A stretch of 64,000 nt of DNA, taken from NCBI GenBank assembly GCA_030998015.1, contig JARWMV010000239.1:1-64000 (forward strand), read 5' to 3'. The translations under genes and the position numbers were made by a program. The notes beneath the pieces were generated by a model, which saw only the letters and a list, made by a program, of their open reading frames with translations, was not told the origin of the DNA and searched no databases. This DNA is from Ceratorhiza oryzae-sativae (taxonomy: Eukaryota > Basidiomycota > Agaricomycetes > Cantharellales > Ceratobasidiaceae). This document shows positions 35,133-49,385 of this stretch, piece after piece; position 1 is the stretch's first letter; every line of letters starts with the position of its first letter.

Positions 35133-36491
35133 CGTCGGGGTGTTGGGGATGCTCCGGGCTGAATCAAGTTAGAAAAATGTTGAATTAAGTATATATCTTA
35201 CTCACACAGAGTAATGGCCGACTCTGTAGAACACCTTGTCGTTGTCGGCCGGCCCACAACGATCATCGTCGTGGGGGAGTTCAAATGATGAGCGCGTCAA
35301 CAACATCACGTGACTATTCATCGCCTTTGATCGACGCGTTGGCCAATCAACGTCGAATATAAGTGGCAGTTGATTAAATGGTGTCTACCACAGCTCTTCG
35401 GGGGATATATATAGATGTATATGTGTTGGCGAAATTCTGGAGGATTTAAAAGGGCAACTGTCTCCAAGCGCCCCTACTAAGGTGCATGCATGGTGGACGT
35501 TGCCAGTTTGAAAGCCATGGGACGTACTGCATTGCATGGCTTTAGATCCATAACCCGCCCCAAGACATTCTCAGAGATCTCAGAAGAATGCACGAGTTGT
35601 GTGAGGGCATTGACTAATCAACTACTTCAAAAAAGCTGATTGCCTGAATTGTGATCAACCGAAACGGATAGAAAATTTGGTAGTACTACTAAAAGAAAAT
35701 ACAAGTACAGAACGAGACGAGAGTCCACTTCATATGGGAATATTACGATATCTTCAACCTCTCCGGTTCAAAGCCCTGCTCCATCCTACTGATCACCAAT
35801 TATTAATCCACGTCTTCGCCAACTTCCATCGACCAAACCCATTGCTCACAGCGCTCCAAACCCCATGGTCTTCCCTATCAGCCGACGATTCATATTTCCA
35901 GACCCTCGTGACCGGACGCATCTACACCCAAGCCATACGCGTATACCGCTCCCAGTAGTATAACATCTCTCTAACCTTCTAGCGCCGTTTGCGGTTCTCG
36001 TATACCCTGGCAACTCTGGGGACCGCAAGACTGGTAGGAGCAACAACCCGGATGAGCGAGTCGAGAACATGGCCAGGGAGATCACCGGTATCCTCAGCAA
36101 TCGCGCAAACAAAAGAGTGGGCGGAAAGGGAACTGAGGTGTAGAGGTCGCTCGCCGAAACGTGAGTTGGATTGGTTCCAGGTTGATGGCCTAACGAGGGA
36201 ACCTCAATCTGGACCTGACCCAACCAACATGACGAGCTCGACCGCGTCCCCATGCGCATTCGCAACGAGACCCCACAGGACTCGTTGACGAGATGCGCTT
36301 CCGGTACCCCCACCTGCTGCTCGCCCGCTTGCTAAGTCTCCAGCTGAATCCCCGACTGAGCCTCCGAATATATCTCCGGTTGTTGATGCTCTACGCCATA
36401 ACTCGATCCGATGCCTGCCGGTTGGGCGATTGGAGTCGGTGTCCGAGGGATATGTTGCATGGGCATGTCGATGAACGAGCGGACGCCGCGC
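35133..36491. other. intergenic; 3' part shares sequence with the 44.1-44.5 kb region
   Basis: No complete gene is seen. On the minus strand, 36050-36490 resembles (diverged) the DNA behind the 42672 gene, for example the GTCGAGC...TCGTTGCG blocks. It is part of the inverted paralogous segment described under the neighbouring pseudogene. Confidence 0.4.
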
Positions 36492-36990
36492 TCACTGAGG
36501 AAGGGAGGGTCGAGAGCCGGTACGGACACGACCAGAGGCTCCGGAATGACGCGCATAAGGGAATCCTGAGTAACTCAGGAACATGTACCCGGGATGCGCG
36601 TGTCGACCCGGCTTAGCGTTACGTGCTGCCGGTGGAGGGTTGGTTGAACGGACGGATAGCGAGGTGGCGCTGTCGTCGGTCGTTCCTTTTGCTACAGGAG
36701 TGGGCTGGTTCCCCACCGAGCCAGTTCCTCGGGATGTGTTCTCTCTGATAGGCTCAGCCCCACATGTAAGTTAGACATCATGAATGAATATACAATCCTC
36801 ACTGGTTGGAATCCATCAAGCGCTGAGATCTAAGAAGGCTACGCCGGAGTCGACGATCCGGCAGGAGGGTGGGGTGGGGTGGAGGAGGGTGGGTAGGTCA
36901 CGTCTGCAGCCGACCCCCTCCACCCGATCATCAGTCGTGGTCGGGGGGCTTCAATCATGAACCGCAGTCGGGGGCCTTCAATCATCTACC
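36492..36990 (-). pseudogene. 5'-truncated copy of the 42672-44110 gene
   Basis: The last exon (36492-36704, minus) starts after the same acceptor (GGGGAACCAG|CCCA) as in the intact gene. It encodes a Pro/Ala tail leading to GYMFLSYSGFPYAR; the intact gene has GYMFLSFSGFPYAR. Differences between copies within this motif are nearly all at third codon positions, so the frame was under selection. After the motif the copies diverge in frame. Upstream DNA (to about 36990) resembles the repeat-bearing exon 7 region of the intact gene. The membrane-spanning exons are absent, so this is a fragment, or a gene that has acquired a new 5' end. Confidence 0.6.
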
Positions 36991-37890
36991 TATAGCACCT
37001 AGTGCGTTTAATCAAAAAGCGTTGCTCAACGTGCCAGTGAAGCTGTAGGATATACGGTGGTCATCGGGGGAGTGAAAAAAGTAGGTAGCATTATTCATGC
37101 ATTCAATATATTCACATTTACTTGTCTTAAACACACTGCGCTACGCGCATATATTGTGTGATTTTTAGCATCAATTTCTACAAGCTGAGTATGTGTTTGT
37201 GGGGGTACTTGAGTGTAATCAGGCCGGAACCAATCAGCGATAGTGCGGAAGAGTGGTCGATGATTATAAAGAAAGTGACTCTTGGATACTAACGTGGCCG
37301 TAAGTGAATTTCCCGATTCGGCCAGGACGGAGTGAGGCAAACTCATGCCCGAGTCTCATCGCCCATACATTCGGCGTAGCTCTTTTAAGGGGCAAATATA
37401 AGACTCAGGGGTCGGAAAGTATCATCCTGAACCGATATCTAGGCGATCTCCATGAGTATGTCGCTTCGTTCGAGCCACGTATTTTCGGGGGCTATGCATC
37501 TTCCATTGTAATGCATGTCCAGCAATGAGGCATATTTCATCACAGGGCGTAAACCGGGCGCTGCATTGGGTCTGGGCCCTAGGGTTTTCTGGGAATAGTG
37601 CAATGGACGGTCCGAGTGTGGTTGAAGTCGGAGGACTACAAGAGCGGAGCTTCCAGCTCAGATGCAATAGACATCCCTTGCTTGGAGTGAGACATAAACT
37701 CAAGCTAATCGCTGAATATGAGTGGCAAGACACGGTATGCAAGATCAAGATGTGTATGGGTGGTCACGAATTTTTCTAACATAAAAAGAATAGACCCGAA
37801 GAAGCCCATGCCGCCACCGGAGCGCAGGAGTCCCAAAGTCACGGTCAGCTGGAAATGAGATTCTGGAGGTAACGGCACTAACCAATACAG
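36991..37890 (+). other. probable unresolved 5' exons of the TPR-CHAT gene
   Basis: A reading around 37550-37740 (VVEVGGLQERSFQLRCNRHP, then LKLIAEYEWQDTVCKIK) looks like a beta-type N-terminal domain of the gene that follows. A second piece near 37795-37850 (PMPPPERRSPK) could be spliced to 37891. Donor and acceptor choices are ambiguous, so the start codon is not fixed. Confidence 0.4.
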
Positions 37891-40800
37891 CTGAAAGGCC
37901 CCGGCATTTGTCAACCCACCCGGGGCGAGAGCCCAAAAGGGGATCTGAATGTGGTTTCCAATGATATCGGAATAGCATTTGGAGGACCGAGAAGTCCCGA
38001 TGTCATGGAAGAGAACAGCATCTCGCAGCTAACCGGGTGCGTAAAAGTGCATGTTTTAGACAATATCGTGTTTATGCTCATAGGAATGACCCCAGTGTAC
38101 ATGCCCACTGTGAGCTCTTGGAAGCAACCAACTATGTCCTCGACATGAAGCATCGACCAACAGGGGACCTAAAGCAACTGGAAGAAGGGATCAAATGCCA
38201 CCATCGAATGCTATTACTGGCTGACAATGGTGTCCTAGGGCAAAGTGAGATCACTACGTCTGGACAAAACCCCGAAGAAAGCACAAGAAGACTGAGGTTC
38301 TCGAACAGTCTAGCAAACCTGTTGATATCTCGCTTTCTGCGGCTGGGAAATCTCCTAGACCTAGAGGGTGCAATTAAACTATACGAGGAAGGGGTAAATC
38401 AGACACCCGACAGTCACCCAGACAAGGTAGCTTGCCTAAACAACCTTGGAAATTCATGGTTTCATCGATTTAGGCGCCTAGGGCAACTTGGCGACATAGA
38501 TAGGGCAATCAAATGCCAGCAGCAAGTGATTGATCTCACGCCAGACAATGACCCTCACATGCCAGACTACCTTGAATCTCTAGGAACCTCGTGGTCCTGT
38601 AAATTTGGGCGGCTGGGGGACCCTGAGGATATAGATCGGGCGATTGCTTGTCAGATGAAATCTGTAGCTCTTACTCCGGACAGTTTCCCTGACAAGGCGA
38701 TTTCCTTGAACAACCTTGGGAACTCATGGCTGCGTCGGTTTCAGCGGCTAGGAGATGTTGCAGATATAGACAAAGCAATCGAATGCCAGACGAAAGCAGT
38801 AGACCTCACTCAAGACAATCGCCCTGAAAAGCTGAGTCGTCTAAGCAACCTTGGAATATCGTTGTTGCGTCGGTTTGAGCAGCTGGGGCATATTGCAGAC
38901 TTAGATAAGGCAATATCGTTTCAAGCGCAAGCAGTTAGTCTTCAACCGGCCAGTCACCCAAACAAGTCAATTTTCCTGAGCAACCTTGGGAACTCATGGA
39001 TGCGCCGATTTCAGCGACTGGGTAACATCGAAGATATAGACAAAGCAATCTCATGTCGGCTACAAGCCGCGAATGTCACTCCGGATAACCACCCTGAAAA
39101 GCCAACTCACTTGAGCAATCTTGGAACCTCACTTTCCTGTCGATTTGAGCGCCTCGGGGATATTGAGGATATAGATAAAGCAATCGCATGTCAGGCGCGA
39201 GCGGTTGATTTTACTCCAGAGCGTCACCGCGACAAACCAGGTCGCCTTAATAACCTTGGAAGTTCATACTTACGTCGCTTTCAGCGATCGAAGAACCTCG
39301 CAGATATAGATAGAGCAATTGAATGTCGTCTGCAGACAGTCAATCTGACTCCAGAGAGTGACCCAGGCAAGTCGGGTCGTCTGAGCAACCTCGGAGATGC
39401 ATGGTTGAGGCGGTTTGAGCACCTGGAAGATATTGCTGATATCGACCGAGCAATTGGCTATCAGGTGCAAGCAGTTGAATGCACTCCGGACAGTCACCCT
39501 AACAAGCCAAGTTACTTAAGCAACCTCGGAAATTCGTTGTTCCGCCGGTTTGAGCGGACAGGAAATATTGAAGACATCGATAATGCGATGGCACGTCATG
39601 TACGGGCGGTCGATCTTACTCCAGACAACCACCCCGACAAGCCAAGCTGGCTAAACAACCTGGGACAATCACACTCAGTCCGATATGCAGTATACAATGA
39701 CCGATCAGATCTTGAGACAGCTTGCACAGAATTCAGACGGGCTGCGACATTGCCTCTAGTTAACCCCCGTATTCAGCTGACCAACGCTCGGGAATGGGCA
39801 AGTGCCTGCCTTCTGCTCGATCTCTCCCCTCTAGAAGCCTTTCAGACGGCCTTTACATTTCTTCCAAGTCTGGTCTGGCTTGGTCAAACGATGCAGGCTC
39901 GTTATTCAATCATTTCTAGCATAAATGATCTCGTCCCTGAAGCAACCTCCTGGGCAATATCTGTTCAGTCATACGACCTTGCCCTGGAGTGGCTCGAGCA
40001 AGGTTGCTCAGTCATCTGGAGGCAAACCCTGCAGCTTCGAACTCTGCTTGAAGATCTTGCTCTTGTCGATTCCCAGCTGGCCAATGAGCTCAAAGATCTG
40101 GCAGCCCAACTTGACAGTGCTGCTTCGGCCACTGGGACCCCCACGAACACAACCTCAAACTCTAGCATAATCCTTGAAGATCAAGCACAATATCAGCACA
40201 AGATTGCACTCCGATGGGAGAAACTTCTGATGGAAGCTCGTCAGCTTCCTGGATTTCATGACTTGTTGAAGCCTACGAAGGCGCAGAAGCTCAAGGAGGC
40301 TGCCAGGGACGGACCAATTGTACTAATCAACACTCATATTACACGGTGTGATGCGCTCGTCATCCTACCTCAAGTGCAAGATATGATCCATGTACCCCTG
40401 CCAAACATTTCTCCGGAGAGGCTGAAGCGCATGAGCCGTCAGAGTAGCAAATTCAACCGATCTGCTACCGTTGTGCGGGGATTCACCCGAAACAAATCTA
40501 ATGACAACCTTGAAATGCTCACATCCCTCTGGCCTGACGTAGTAGAGCCAATACTGAAATCACTGCCCATTGTGAGCAATTATTTTATATTATACTGTCC
40601 ACGATTAACTCGTCATTTTCTCAGAACGAGCAGCCCAACGTGCTCCCCCATGTGACATGGTGCACTGCCGGAGCCTTATCGTCACTCCCTCTTCACGCAG
40701 CGGGTTTGTACAACGAGCGGTCCCCCAAAGCATTCGATCTTGTCGTCTCCTCGTACACTCCAACAATCGGCGCATTGCTCGCCTCAGTGACAAGCACCCA

Positions 40801-41419
40801 CGAGCAAGAGCCGAATGCTGGGCTGCTGGCGGTTGGACAAGATGCATCCGCAGGCCCTGGACTCGGTGCTTTACCAAAAACCGCTGAAGAGCTGAAAATC
40901 ATCGAGAAGCACGTTGGCCCATCCCGCTTCCACCAACTCACGGGAGCAGCAGCAACCGTTAGTGCTACACTCAATGCTATGGAAGCGCATAGATGGGTGC
41001 ATTTTGCATGTCACGCAACCCAGGATCGCTCAAACCCTCAACTCAGCGGCTTTCATCTCCACGACGGCATGTTGACTTTGGAGGAGATTGCCAAGCGAGC
41101 GTTCAAAAACAAGGGTCTTGCCTTTCTGTCTGCTTGCCAGACCGCCATGGGTGACCAGGACTTGCCAAACGAGGCAACTCATCTTGCAGCGGGTATGCTG
41201 ACAGCGGGATACACGAGCGTGGTTGCGACGCTATGGTCGATTGGGGACAAGGATGCGCCGGTTGTAGCGGATGGGGTATATGGGGAACTTTTGAAAGACG
41301 GGAAGATGGATTCCAGGGATACGGCAAGGGCACTGCATAAGGCTGTAGGAGTATTGCGCCAGAAGGTTGGAGTAAAAGCGGTGGAGAAGTGGGCGCCATT
41401 TATTCATATGGGGATATAG
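37891..41419 (+). CDS. TPR-CHAT protein (5' end incomplete)
   Basis: Supported exons are 37891-38036, 38084-40571 and 40625-41419 (1142 residues); further 5' exons probably exist. Eleven tandem 45-residue repeats of the form NNLGNSWLRRFQRLGDIADI plus DKAI...PD run from about 38310 to 39780; these are TPR-type helical pairs (a 135-bp DNA period). A helical linker follows (SYDLALEWLEQGCSVIWRQT). The C-terminal CHAT domain is a caspase/separase-fold protease with catalytic His in VHFACHA and Cys in LAFLSACQTA, then GMLTAGYTSVVATLWSIGDKDAP. Both catalytic residues are present, so an active protease is likely. Such proteins are strongly expanded in some Agaricomycetes. A role in regulated cell death or immunity-like signalling is inference from bacterial TPR-CHAT and NLR-like architectures. 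Confidence 0.88.
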
Positions 41420-42671
41420 CCGTGTAGCTGTAGCGGATGGGCTTGAAATTGAAGATTTGATTGTGTTCGCATCTAACTAGTAGGCTCCTCTCGTGTTCGT
41501 TTCAGGCTGTGAATCGGATGGGACCAAAGTACATATCGGCAAACAACCGACCCCGATTTAGGCGCCGCTGAACCAAACAGTGGTGTTGGTCTGGACCGTA
41601 CCATCATCAGCTGACTAGCACATTCGATTCTGACATCTGGATATTTGTAAACTGTTACTGTTTCGACATGTCGGGTTTCGGCAATGGGAGTGCTAATCTT
41701 GTAGATGCCTTGTATCTATCGGTTCGCTTGAAATGCAAGAGATACGTTCGACAAGAACCTGCACACGATAAGATCGCTGGAGCATATACCGCTGAATACA
41801 GAATGTCTTTGGATTAACCTCGTTGTTTAATGCATTATGTTCAACCTCTGGCTCTGAAGCTGCCCCATAATTGAGCAAAGGTCAGTCAACTTGCTTTGTC
41901 TCTGGAGGACGACTAGGGCTTTTACGGTGGTCACAACCTCGCCGGTATTGGCTCGAGTGACAGAAGCTCCGTACTCGGATTGGATTAAGGCCGTGCTCCC
42001 GCTCGGCCGGATCGCACCGATTGGATTGTTACATTGTACGTGAATTGGATCCTTCGGTTTCTACACTAATCGAAAACCGCGCATGAGAGAATAAAAATAA
42101 AAATAGGACATGGCCATTCGAACCGAGTCGACCTAACTCTGCCGATTGGTTTATCCTGTGGTCTGGCCTGTTCTCTAAGAATGATACCTGAATCTCGTTT
42201 GTGGTTGGAACTCGTGATACTGTGGCTATTGGCTTGTACAGTGAGTGGCTTGTTACATTTCGCTCGTGGTAGGACAACGCCTGACAAGAGTTTGCCCCGT
42301 ATAGGCTTAGTATGCACTTTTACGATCATGAATATATCCAAATTTTACCGATTGTTTGACTGTTGTGAGGCGTGCCGTCTTTCGGCCATGTAGACAAGGT
42401 GAGGATGGCCGAGACGTGAGAGCGGTCCGATGGTACTTGGTCCTCGGGTTTCGGCTTTTGGACGCCAAGGCGCGGTCTGTTATGCACAGATGAAGCCAGG
42501 GTTCCCGACGCTGCATCCGGGCTCTTGGGATATCCTGGATGACGAAGCCAGTTGATAGGAGGCGGGCGAAAAAATATATGAAACCAAGGGGGGCGCATCT
42601 TGGGATGCTCTGAGCGACGACTTTCCCTATAACCCAACCTCGCCGAAGAACCGATTCAACCTATACCGACT
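41420..42671. other. intergenic, no supported gene
   Basis: ORFs of 60-100 codons occur on both strands without motifs. Nothing else was seen. Confidence 0.4.
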
Positions 42672-44110
42672 ATGTTCTCGTTCACGACAATCTTATGTGC
42701 TGCTTTGACAGCGACTCTCGCAACAATGTTGCCGGACAAGCTGCTGTGCCGACTGTGGTGAGTGCAGATTCTGACTGAAGCGACGTACGGCTGAAACTCC
42801 CCAAACAGCACCCTGCTAGGTCATCTGAGCAGGGAAACAGTGGGGCTAGAACGAGGGTTTATGGTGCACGCTTGCTCGGTTGGATGTATAGGGGCGATAC
42901 TATGGGGGAGAAACGAACGAGCGCAGTTTGCTGGCCACGCTGGTGAGAAGTCTGTTTGGATACGAACGTCAAAAAGCTAACAGGGGAGGCATAGCTCTCG
43001 GTTTTTTATGGTCCGTGGCAAGTGGATTAGCCCGACCATGTCTAGGCATTGTGGTGGAATGGCTGGAGCTCGACCCCTCGGTCAGCCAGGGGCTCTGCAT
43101 AGCCGGCGAACTGCTGATAGAAGCGGCCAGCTGTGCTATATTCGCCGTCGATGCCTCGAAGAATATCCACGCCATCTGGCGGCGAGGCTCCGAGCGCTTC
43201 AACCGCTGGAGGACGGACTCGACGAACTCGGCGGCTCAGGGGGGACTTGGTGGGCGGAGATTTGAAATGAGGGTGTGGAAGCTGACATAAGATTGCAGTG
43301 GCTATCTACACCTCCCAGCCCGCTCGTCGAGTCGTGTACATCGACTTCATTGACTTGGAGGGTTTGCTATGGGTCATGATTCTGGCTAACGGCTGGATAG
43401 GTGTGGTGGTAAGTTCGTGTCTGACACAATTGGATGTTCGACGAATGAGGCAATCATCAGGCACTCGGCGAGGCTTCCAGGCCAATAGTTGTGAGTGTGC
43501 AAAGTAGAATACCTCATTGGGACTGACCACGGCCTTCCAGATTCGAGACTGCCGCAACGAGGTGTCCAGGGTGGTAGTGGGGTACTCCAGCAACAGCTCG
43601 AGGGAGGCAAGTGTTTTGTATGAAAGGCGCGCATTGGCTAACCCTTTGCTTTCAAGGTTATATTGTTTGTCCCTCATCTCCCCGCCGCCGTCTCGTCAAT
43701 GCTATTGATCGAGGGTCCTCGACCGCGGTTGATGATCGAAGGTCCCCCACCACGGTTGCTGATCGAAGGTCCCCGACCGCGGTTGATGATCGAATGGAGG
43801 GTCTCGGCTCCAGGCGCAATCCACCCACCCACCCCCGTCCTACCCCAGATCCCAGTGTCCGATGGAGGCAACCGGTGAGTGCCTCATATTCATTCACTAT
43901 GTGTAACTTATATGTGGGGTCGGGAACCAGCCCAATCCACCAGAAGCTGGCTCCCCAATCGCGTCTACGGGCGCCCAACCAGCTGCCGCCCTGAGCAACC
44001 CAGAGGCCGCCACTCCGCCAGCGGTACGAAAAGGCAGACCGGGTCGGCGCGCCCATTCGGGATATATGTTCCTGAGTTTCTCAGGATTCCCGTACGCGCG
44101 CCGTCTCTAG
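42672..44110 (+). CDS. lineage-specific multi-span membrane protein with Pro-rich tail, 362 aa
   Basis: Eight exons: 42672-42757, 42809-42942, 42989-43249, 43299-43408, 43462-43491, 43541-43610, 43657-43874 and 43931-44110. All are in consistent phase. The N-terminus is hydrophobic (MFSFTTILCAALTATLATML). Further spans are GFMVHACSVGCIGAILWG, IALGFLWSVASGLARP, GLCIAGELLIEAASCAIFAV and GLLWVMILANGWIGVVV, so four or five membrane segments. The tail is basic and Pro-rich and includes a 9-residue repeat (DDRRSPTTV/ADRRSPTAV) encoded by a 27-bp tandem repeat. It ends in GYMFLSFSGFPYARRL. The family is not recognised. A second, truncated copy lies inverted at 36492-36990, so the pair brackets the TPR-CHAT gene. 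Confidence 0.7.
43708..43788 (+). repeat. 27-bp coding tandem repeat, three copies
   Basis: Units start ATCGA[AG]GGTCC and end GGTTG[AC]TG at 43708, 43735 and 43762, and the array remains in frame inside exon 7. A diverged version is recognisable on the minus strand near 36930-36985. Confidence 0.85.
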
Positions 44111-45334
44111 GTCCCGGGTGGCGCCCACACCAGCCCTCGACCCTCCCCAGTGAACGAACCGACCCCATCCACCCTCCAAAAAAACCGACACAAAAGACCC
44201 TTCAGCCGCCGACTCCGACATGCGAACCAGCAGACAGTGGATCGAGCAATGGTGCGGAGTCCCAGGAACCGGAGAACCAACCGAAGAGGCGGAAGGAGGA
44301 TCAGCAGGGAATTCAGCAAGAGGACGTGTAGGAAGTTGGATAACCGGAAGCGTCGCCCGTCAATGATTCACCCCTCGCGGGGACTCGTTGCGGGTGACAA
44401 TGGGGACGCGATCGAGGTCGGTACGTTGGATGAGTTGCTGCAACTCGTCCGACTACTCTCGCTTCGGCGAGCCGCCTCTACGCCTCCGTCCCTTTTCCGG
44501 CCCGGCCTTTCTGCCGCCTGATTGTTGAGGACTCTGGCGATCACTCTGGCCGTACTCTCCGTGGGGTCTCCGAGTTGCTGCTCTGCCTGCTCTCCGAGGT
44601 ACTGCGTTTGGGGTCGAGCACGGGCGCCTTGTGCTGGGTGCCTCTGCTTTTCAAGGTGGCCTCGATGTGCGGGTTGTCAACTGGTAGGGAAGACTAGGGA
44701 GCTCGGGAAGAATGGGGAACTGGGTTTGGTCGACAGAGCTTGATGGAAGCGGTGATTAAAAATAGATGATTAGTGGGACTTGGAGTTTCGAGATAGATGG
44801 GTTGAAAAAAATGTAATAATTCGATATAACGGCTCTGTGATTGGCTTGTATTTGTATTCGTTAATAATAATGTAACTTGGTTTATTCCGTCTCGCATGGC
44901 CCAATCACTCATAGGCCCAACGTCTATCCGAACCCCATATTAGCTAAATAGACAAGAATCCAAAACCACCAATAAACTACTCGATTACTTGACGCGGATT
45001 CAACTCTTAACACACAGCTAAGTCCACATTCCAACGTGTGAGAGCCGTAGATTGGGGAATGTCCCAAAACTCGGTCATACATGGCAGGGCGAAGGATCTT
45101 CAGACGGATGCTCCGCGAGGCAGAAATATAGATGGATGTATGCCCAAAGGTTTGATACCTTTGCTTCACAAAATTCTCTAGCCAGAGCCGATTTCGTAAA
45201 TTTGGCATGACCTGCTTCGCAATCATGACCTCTCGTCATTGGGAAATCATTTATTAAAAGGCATGATTCTAATTCCAATTCATTGTCCAGACATATACAC
45301 GACAATGCTCAACCTAGGTACATCATACAATACA
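44111..45334. other. 3' region of the membrane-protein gene, then intergenic
   Basis: 44111-44500 is diverged from, but alignable with, the minus strand of 36050-36480. Alternative open frames here (to 44331 and 44521) are Pro/Arg rich and could be read if the last exon were spliced differently. Beyond 44520 nothing was seen. Confidence 0.4.
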
Positions 45335-47653
<2,319 letters not shown>

Positions 47654-48781
47654 GTTCGTGGAGCTCCCAAGGAGGAGAGTGAACACAGGAGATCAGCGAG
47701 CTAAATAGCTTGGGTTCGTGATGGCCGCGCTGAGGGCGTGGCCGTTGTTGATGGCACAGCCCCGGGTTGACGGCCATCCGACCCGGACCGGCGAGGCCGC
47801 GTCTTGGACGCCTGGGCGAGCGTGGGCGACACCTCTCACCACTTTCGCCTCTGGGACCGCCCGACGGAAACCGTCGACCAGCCAACGAGCTCGAGGCCAA
47901 GTGTCTAGCGCCACATCCCGTGGCGTCGGGACATCACATGACAGCCGACCGCTTGGTTCTGGCTACAACTTGCAATGGGCGCCTGTATGCCCGAGTTACA
48001 ACGCCATTAGCGAGCCTCTAGCTGTGCGCCGTCTTTAACATGCAGAATACGTGTAATCTCGTCATTCGGTCTCATCGTCAGCTATGCTATCGCTATCCAG
48101 TAAACCCTAAATCTGTCGATCAGATGTAACTTCGCGCGATACCCCCTTGTGTCAGGCGTACTCGATTTTCCTATTCTTCACAGTACTCGTGCTGCCGTTT
48201 TGCTATCGATTCCCTTGGCGAGACCAATGATTTTATGCTCGGAGCCTCGGACCAGTCTGCTTGACTCCCCTTTACATCTATGTAGAACCTCGCCTTGATA
48301 AGCACGGTGATGGCCCTGCCGCCCCGACGCTACGTAGAACCGACGGCTTTGCCCATGCAATCGTCAAAAATAAACCCCCGATTAGTCTTTTCACCACTCG
48401 TGTCGAGCGCGTCCTCGCAATTCAAGTCAACGCTGACGAGTGCTGGGCAATCCATGCGGCTATCCTGACCTCATCCTTTCCACACATAGGCGACGACTGT
48501 GCTGTGACAGAGTATGTTACTGGGCGCAAATGCAAAGAGCATAGCTTTCCTACCATCACCATTGCCATGGAATGGCGCTCTTAGTCCCGAACCAATGACA
48601 GTACCCAGTCCTCACGGGGCGGGGGAGCGGCCATCCCCAGAACTGCTCTCCGACCTGCGGCATGGATCTGTTTGGAACCCTCACCCTCCCGGCCATTGTC
48701 CGGGCTCTGTGCCACGCTCAACGTCGATATTCGTTTTCAGTATCTAGTCTTGCTTGACTAAACTCAGGTGTGCGACGTACA
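47654..48781. other. intergenic, no supported gene
   Basis: The region upstream of the flavoenzyme is GC-rich (47720-47940). A 107-codon plus ORF at 48261-48584 has no recognised motif. Confidence 0.35.
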
Positions 48782-49385
48782 CTAGTGTCGAACAATCGGA
48801 ATCTTGATCAGTACTGTGCCCTGGATACACTGTAATCGTTGGAACACCCACTTTAGATGTTCAGCCTTTAAGTCTCTGGTTTGGAGAAAAGCATTAGCGC
48901 CATCTGGGAAAACGACTAGATAACCTTGATGGCGTTAGCCAGGATTGCCGCTTGATCAGTACGAGAACATAACCTATCATGGAACGAATCGAGGTGAACA
49001 GTGACGACATGTATACCTCTGATTGGGTTGGGCGATGTGAGTAACAGCCATAGAAAGCGCGTACCTGCTATACTGGGACGCCAAGTGTGAACTTGTTCCC
49101 TCGCTCAAACTGGTTTTTAGGGCGCCCTTTGCAGTTCGAGGCTAGAATCGAAATACTTGCCCGACGGCAAGGCATGTTTGCAAAAGGCGCTCCCTCGAAC
49201 GATGTTTGGTCCTCATCATCCGTCGCTGGGAGCACTTGCTGGACGGCCCGGTTATCTAGAATAAGGTCCCGGACGCTAGCCGTGACCTCTTGCAGACAAA
49301 TAGCATCAGGCTCGTGCTCCTTGAGGAAACTATGTAGAAGTGCATTGGCTCGCGAGACGGGACGGGCGTCGGCATTACAGTGATT
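48782..49385 (-). pseudogene. endonuclease/exonuclease/phosphatase (EEP) fold relic
   Basis: On the minus strand, HCNADARPVSRANALL, FLKEHEPDAICLQEV and later VVTVHLDSFHDR and TDQAAILANAI match the order of EEP-family motifs (substrate-loop start, catalytic ELQEV-like Glu, and the THL/VHL strand). They lie in different frames separated by stops. A last piece (DGANAFLQTRDLKAEHLKWV) follows a TAG and another frame change. The C-terminal catalytic Asp-His part is missing. It is best read as a decayed gene, for example of the tyrosyl-DNA-phosphodiesterase-2-like type found in fungi. The exact parent family is not determined. Confidence 0.6.

Noticed and set aside
35846..36313. 155-codon minus ORF
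   Set aside because: It lies in the diverged copy of 3'-flank DNA of the 42672 gene family and has no counterpart frame in the other copy.
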